Both the position numbers and the translations under genes were made by a program. Of a stretch of DNA of 54,582 bases, positions 52,107 to 54,582 are shown piece by piece (the first letter of the stretch is position 1; each line of letters starts with the position of its first letter). The stretch is from positions 1 through 54,582 of the forward strand of contig JBBRNX010000021.1 in NCBI GenBank assembly GCA_038230035.1. Direction: 5' to 3'. This DNA comes from Gaiella sp038230035 (GTDB taxonomy: Bacteria; Actinomycetota; Thermoleophilia; Gaiellales; Gaiellaceae). The notes beneath the pieces were generated by a model, which did not search any database, was not told where the DNA came from, and worked only from the letters and a program-made list of their open reading frames with translations.

Positions 52107-52966
52107 ACAGCCGCCGGTCGCTGCTTCCGCTTGCAGCGGCGCTGCTCACTGTCGTGTTGTGGGCGTCCGCGTTCGTCGGGATCCGCTCCGCGGGTCACGC
52201 CTTCTCGCCTGGCGCGCTTGCGTTCGGGCGGCTGGCAATCGGCAGCGTGATCCTCGGTCTCTTCGTCTTGGCGCGACGGGAGCCGCTTCCCCCGCGAGCG
52301 ACGCTTCCGGCGATCGCGCTCTGCGGCGTGCTCTGGTTCGGGATGTACAACCTCGCACTCAACGCTGCCGAGCGCCGCGTCGATGCCGGGACGGCGTCGA
52401 CGCTCGTCAATGTCGGCCCGATCCTGCTCGCGCTTCTCGCTGGGCTCTTCCTCGGAGAGGGCTTTCCGCGGAGACTGCTCATCGGCTGCGGGATCTCGTT
52501 CGCCGGCGTCGCCGTGATCGGCTTCGCGACGTCGCAGCACGGGATCTCGACCGTCGGGACGCTGCTCTGCCTCGTCGCAGCGGCCGGATACGCAGGCGGT
52601 GTGGTGAGCCAGAAGTTGATCCTGGACCGTGTCTCGGCTCTTCAGACGACGTGGCTGTGCTGCTGCGTAGGCGCGGTCGTCTGCCTGCCGTTCGCGCTGT
52701 CGCTGTTGCGGGAGATTCCCGACGCGCCGCACACGAGCGTCGGCTGGGTCGTCTACCTCGGGATCTTCCCGACCGCGGTCGCGTTCACGACCTGGGCCTT
52801 CGCGCTCGCGCGCACGCAAGCCGGGCGTCTCGGCTCGCTGACGTACCTCGTGCCGCCGCTCTCGATCCTTTTCGGCTGGGCGCTCCTCGGCGAGACGCCG
52901 GTGCTGCTCGCGATTGCGGGCGGTGCGCTGTGCCTCGCCGGCGTCTATGAGACTCGTCGCGCGTAG
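52103..52966 (+). CDS. EamA/DMT-family transporter
   Basis: A 287-residue membrane protein with ten hydrophobic segments in two EamA repeats (LTVVLWASAFVGIRSAGHAFSP begins the first, and LVAAAGYAGGVVSQKLILD the second). Members export metabolites or amino acids. The GTG start overlaps the uvrB stop by 4 bp, so it is translated from the same transcript even though a link to repair is not obvious. Confidence 0.87.
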   Translation: MNSRRSLLPLAAALLTVVLWASAFVGIRSAGHAFSPGALAFGRLAIGSVILGLFVLARREPLPPRATLPAIALCGVLWFGMYNLALNAAERRVDAGTASTLVNVGPILLALLAGLFLGEGFPRRLLIGCGISFAGVAVIGFATSQHGISTVGTLLCLVAAAGYAGGVVSQKLILDRVSALQTTWLCCCVGAVVCLPFALSLLREIPDAPHTSVGWVVYLGIFPTAVAFTTWAFALARTQAGRLGSLTYLVPPLSILFGWALLGETPVLLAIAGGALCLAGVYETRRA

Positions 52967-52976
52967 GCTTCCGTCC

Positions 52977-53258
52977 ATGTGCAGAAACATCAGAACGCTC
53001 CACAACTTCGAGCCGCCCGCGACGGACGACGAGGTACACGCGGCCGCCCTCCAGTACGTGCGCAAGATCAGCGGTGCCACGAAGCCGTCGAAGGCGAACG
53101 AGGCGGTGTTCCAGCGAGCGGTCGAGGAGATCGCGCACCTCTCGCGCCATCTGCTCGACGATCTCGTCACCGTCGCCCCGCCGCGGGATCGCGAGGTCGA
53201 GGCGGCCCGCGCGCGAGCCCGGGCCGCCAAGCGTTTCGGTGGTGTCGCTTCCGCCTGA
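52977..53258 (+). CDS. DUF2277 family protein
   Basis: A 93-residue protein starting MCRNIRTLHNFEPPATDDEVHAAALQYVRKISG in type (broken here as MCRNIRTLHNFEPPAT and ALQYVRKISG), characteristic of DUF2277, a small family with no assigned function that is widespread in Actinobacteria and Proteobacteria. ATG 52977 follows TAGGCT (52964-52969) by 7 nt. Confidence 0.86.
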   Translation: MCRNIRTLHNFEPPATDDEVHAAALQYVRKISGATKPSKANEAVFQRAVEEIAHLSRHLLDDLVTVAPPRDREVEAARARARAAKRFGGVASA

Positions 53259-53308
53259 TCCGCTAGCGAGGCAGGGGTTCTGACGGCGCCCGGGAAACCG
53301 TCTTCGTC

Positions 53309-54582
53309 GTGCAACCGCACGCCCTTTCCACGCGTGCCCGTCCGGGAGTTCGCTACTACCGGACCTCCCGCCGCAGCTATGCGCCGGTTTTCGGGTCTGT
53401 CGCGCTGCTCGTCGTCGTGCTCGGAGCGGTGAACGTCGCGCTCGTCCGCGACCTCGTCAGTCCGCCCAGCGCCACCCTTGCGCCCGCCACCCGAGCGGCG
53501 ACGGCCCCACGCCATCGCCTTGTGTTACAGAAACACAAAGTAACGCGGGCGCCGGTGAAGATCGTCGGCGCGATCAACCCGAGCGTTCCCGGGATCACCA
53601 CCTTCCGCGGGAACCTGACGCGCGATTACTACGGCGTCGGTCCGGTGCCACACGCGGCACCGCAGATCCTCTGGCGCTACCCGCGCGCGGGCGGGATGTG
53701 CTCGCTGTCGAGCGACGAGACCGGACGGCACACGTGGTGTGGCGTGGGGTGGACCGGCTAGCCGAACGTGATCCCGAAGCCAAACGGGAGCATCGAGCTG
53801 CGCTTCGGTGCGTACGACCGTGCCTACCACTTCCTCAACGCGGCGACCGGCCTCCCAACGCGCCCCGAGCTGATGACCGGTGATCTCGCGAAGGGCTCGG
53901 CGACGTCAGACCCGGACGGCTACCCGCTGTACTACGCCGGCTCGCGCGACAACTTCCTCCGCATCGTCGCGCTCGATCGCGGCCGGCCGAAGGTGCTCTG
54001 GCAGGTCAACGCGGATACGAGTGTGCCGAAGGTCGTGTGGAACAACGACTGGGACGGCGCGCCGCTCATCGTCGGCGACTACCTGATCGAGGGCGGGGAG
54101 AACTCGTGGCTCTATGTCATCCGGCTGCATCGCGGCTACGGCCCTGATGGAAAGGTGCGCGTGCGGCCGCGGTTCGTCGCGCGCGTCCCGAGCTGGGACA
54201 AGCGCCTGCTCGCCGCGACGACCGACAGGGCGTTCTCGATCGAGAACTCGGTTTCGTTCCGGAACGGGATCGTCTACTTCGCGAACTCGGCAGGGCTCGT
54301 TCAGGGCTGGGACATCCGCGCCATCCTCCACGGCGGCTCGGTCATTCGCCGCGTCTTTCGTTTCTGGACGGGCGACGACACCGACGCCTCCGTCGTCGTC
54401 GACAGGCAGGGCTTCCTCTACGTCGCGAGCGAGCTCGAGCTCTTCGACAAGCGCTCCAAGCGGGTCGGCCAGTTGCTGAAGCTCGACCCGGGACGTCCGC
54501 AGCATCCGCTCGTCTGGTCGGTCCCCCTTACAGGCATCGGTCGTGGCGGCAAGGGCGGGTCGTGGTCGACACCTGCCCTCGA
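53309..54582 (+). pseudogene. PQQ-like propeller membrane-anchored protein with in-frame amber codon, truncated by window end
   Basis: The frame opens at GTG 53309 with a basic N-terminus, a membrane anchor (FGSVALLVVVLGAVNVALV) and a region ending TRHTWCGVGWTG-like at TAG 53759-53761. It continues without any other stop in the same frame to the window end: PNVIPKPNGSIELRFGAYDR, GYPLYYAGSRDNFLRIVALD, WNNDWDGAPLIVGDYL, ENSVSFRNGIVYFANSAGL. The continuity and relatedness on both sides show one gene with a single nonsense codon. CAG to TAG (Gln) is the simplest origin. It may be a real pseudogene, a sequencing error, or read through. Confidence 0.82.

Overview
The window is a dense, high-GC stretch of bacterial chromosome. 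Almost every gap is under 100 bp, GTG starts are very common, and no rRNA, tRNA, CRISPR array or insertion sequence was seen. Leaderless promoters, very large cyclase/AAA/TPR proteins, a four-S1-domain ribosomal protein S1, a mycobacterial-type Lhr helicase and an AcnR-like TetR regulator all point to Actinomycetota. Class Thermoleophilia (Gaiellales or Solirubrobacterales) is my best guess. That placement is inference, not a search result.

Layout. 1-12.8 kb: an amidohydrolase, two paralogous cyclase-AAA-TPR proteins (the second has lost a catalytic Asn), secreted proteins, and a phospholipase D-like/HhH-glycosylase pair. 12.8-14.4 kb: a possible RiPP-like precursor with a SagB-type dehydrogenase. 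14.4-21 kb: two divergent HIT-superfamily genes, an Lhr helicase and a Nei/Fpg glycosylase. 21-23.6 kb: an ABC exporter operon in which two of three genes are frameshifted. 23.6-28.9 kb: a GTK-repeat surface protein, an O-antigen ligase-like protein, an unknown protein and an SDR-DUF2867 protein. 28.9-34.9 kb: a small protein plus bicupin, an overlapping parA-ftsZ pair, gamma-glutamyltransferase, GNAT and SixA. 35-39.6 kb: cupin, SRPBCC, a small protein and dnaE. 39.7-40.7 kb: a lower-GC peptidase-E-like pair that looks acquired. 40.8-48.4 kb: carbonic anhydrase, rpsA, coaE, a lytic transglycosylase, a TetR regulator divergent from an M29 aminopeptidase, and two MFS transporters. 48.4-54.6 kb: a dimethylformamidase-like secreted protein, uvrB, EamA, DUF2277, and a PQQ-propeller protein with an in-frame amber codon that runs off the edge.

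Two architectural rules emerge. First, more than twenty genes carry a TANNNT-like -10 hexamer ending 6-8 nt before the start codon, so leaderless transcription seems to be the default. The rule settles several starts and predicts non-canonical ones for lhr (ACG) and the SDR gene (ATC). Genes with a clear Shine-Dalgarno are mostly accessory. Second, five of ten convergent gene pairs end in 4-bp overlapping stop codons. No convincing U-tract terminator was seen.

The most interesting candidate system is parA-ftsZ. FtsZ has a Pro/Glu-rich N-terminal extension of about 135 residues that begins with a basic, ParB-box-like peptide, while its usual C-terminal linker is short. This suggests a ParA ATPase that acts directly on FtsZ.
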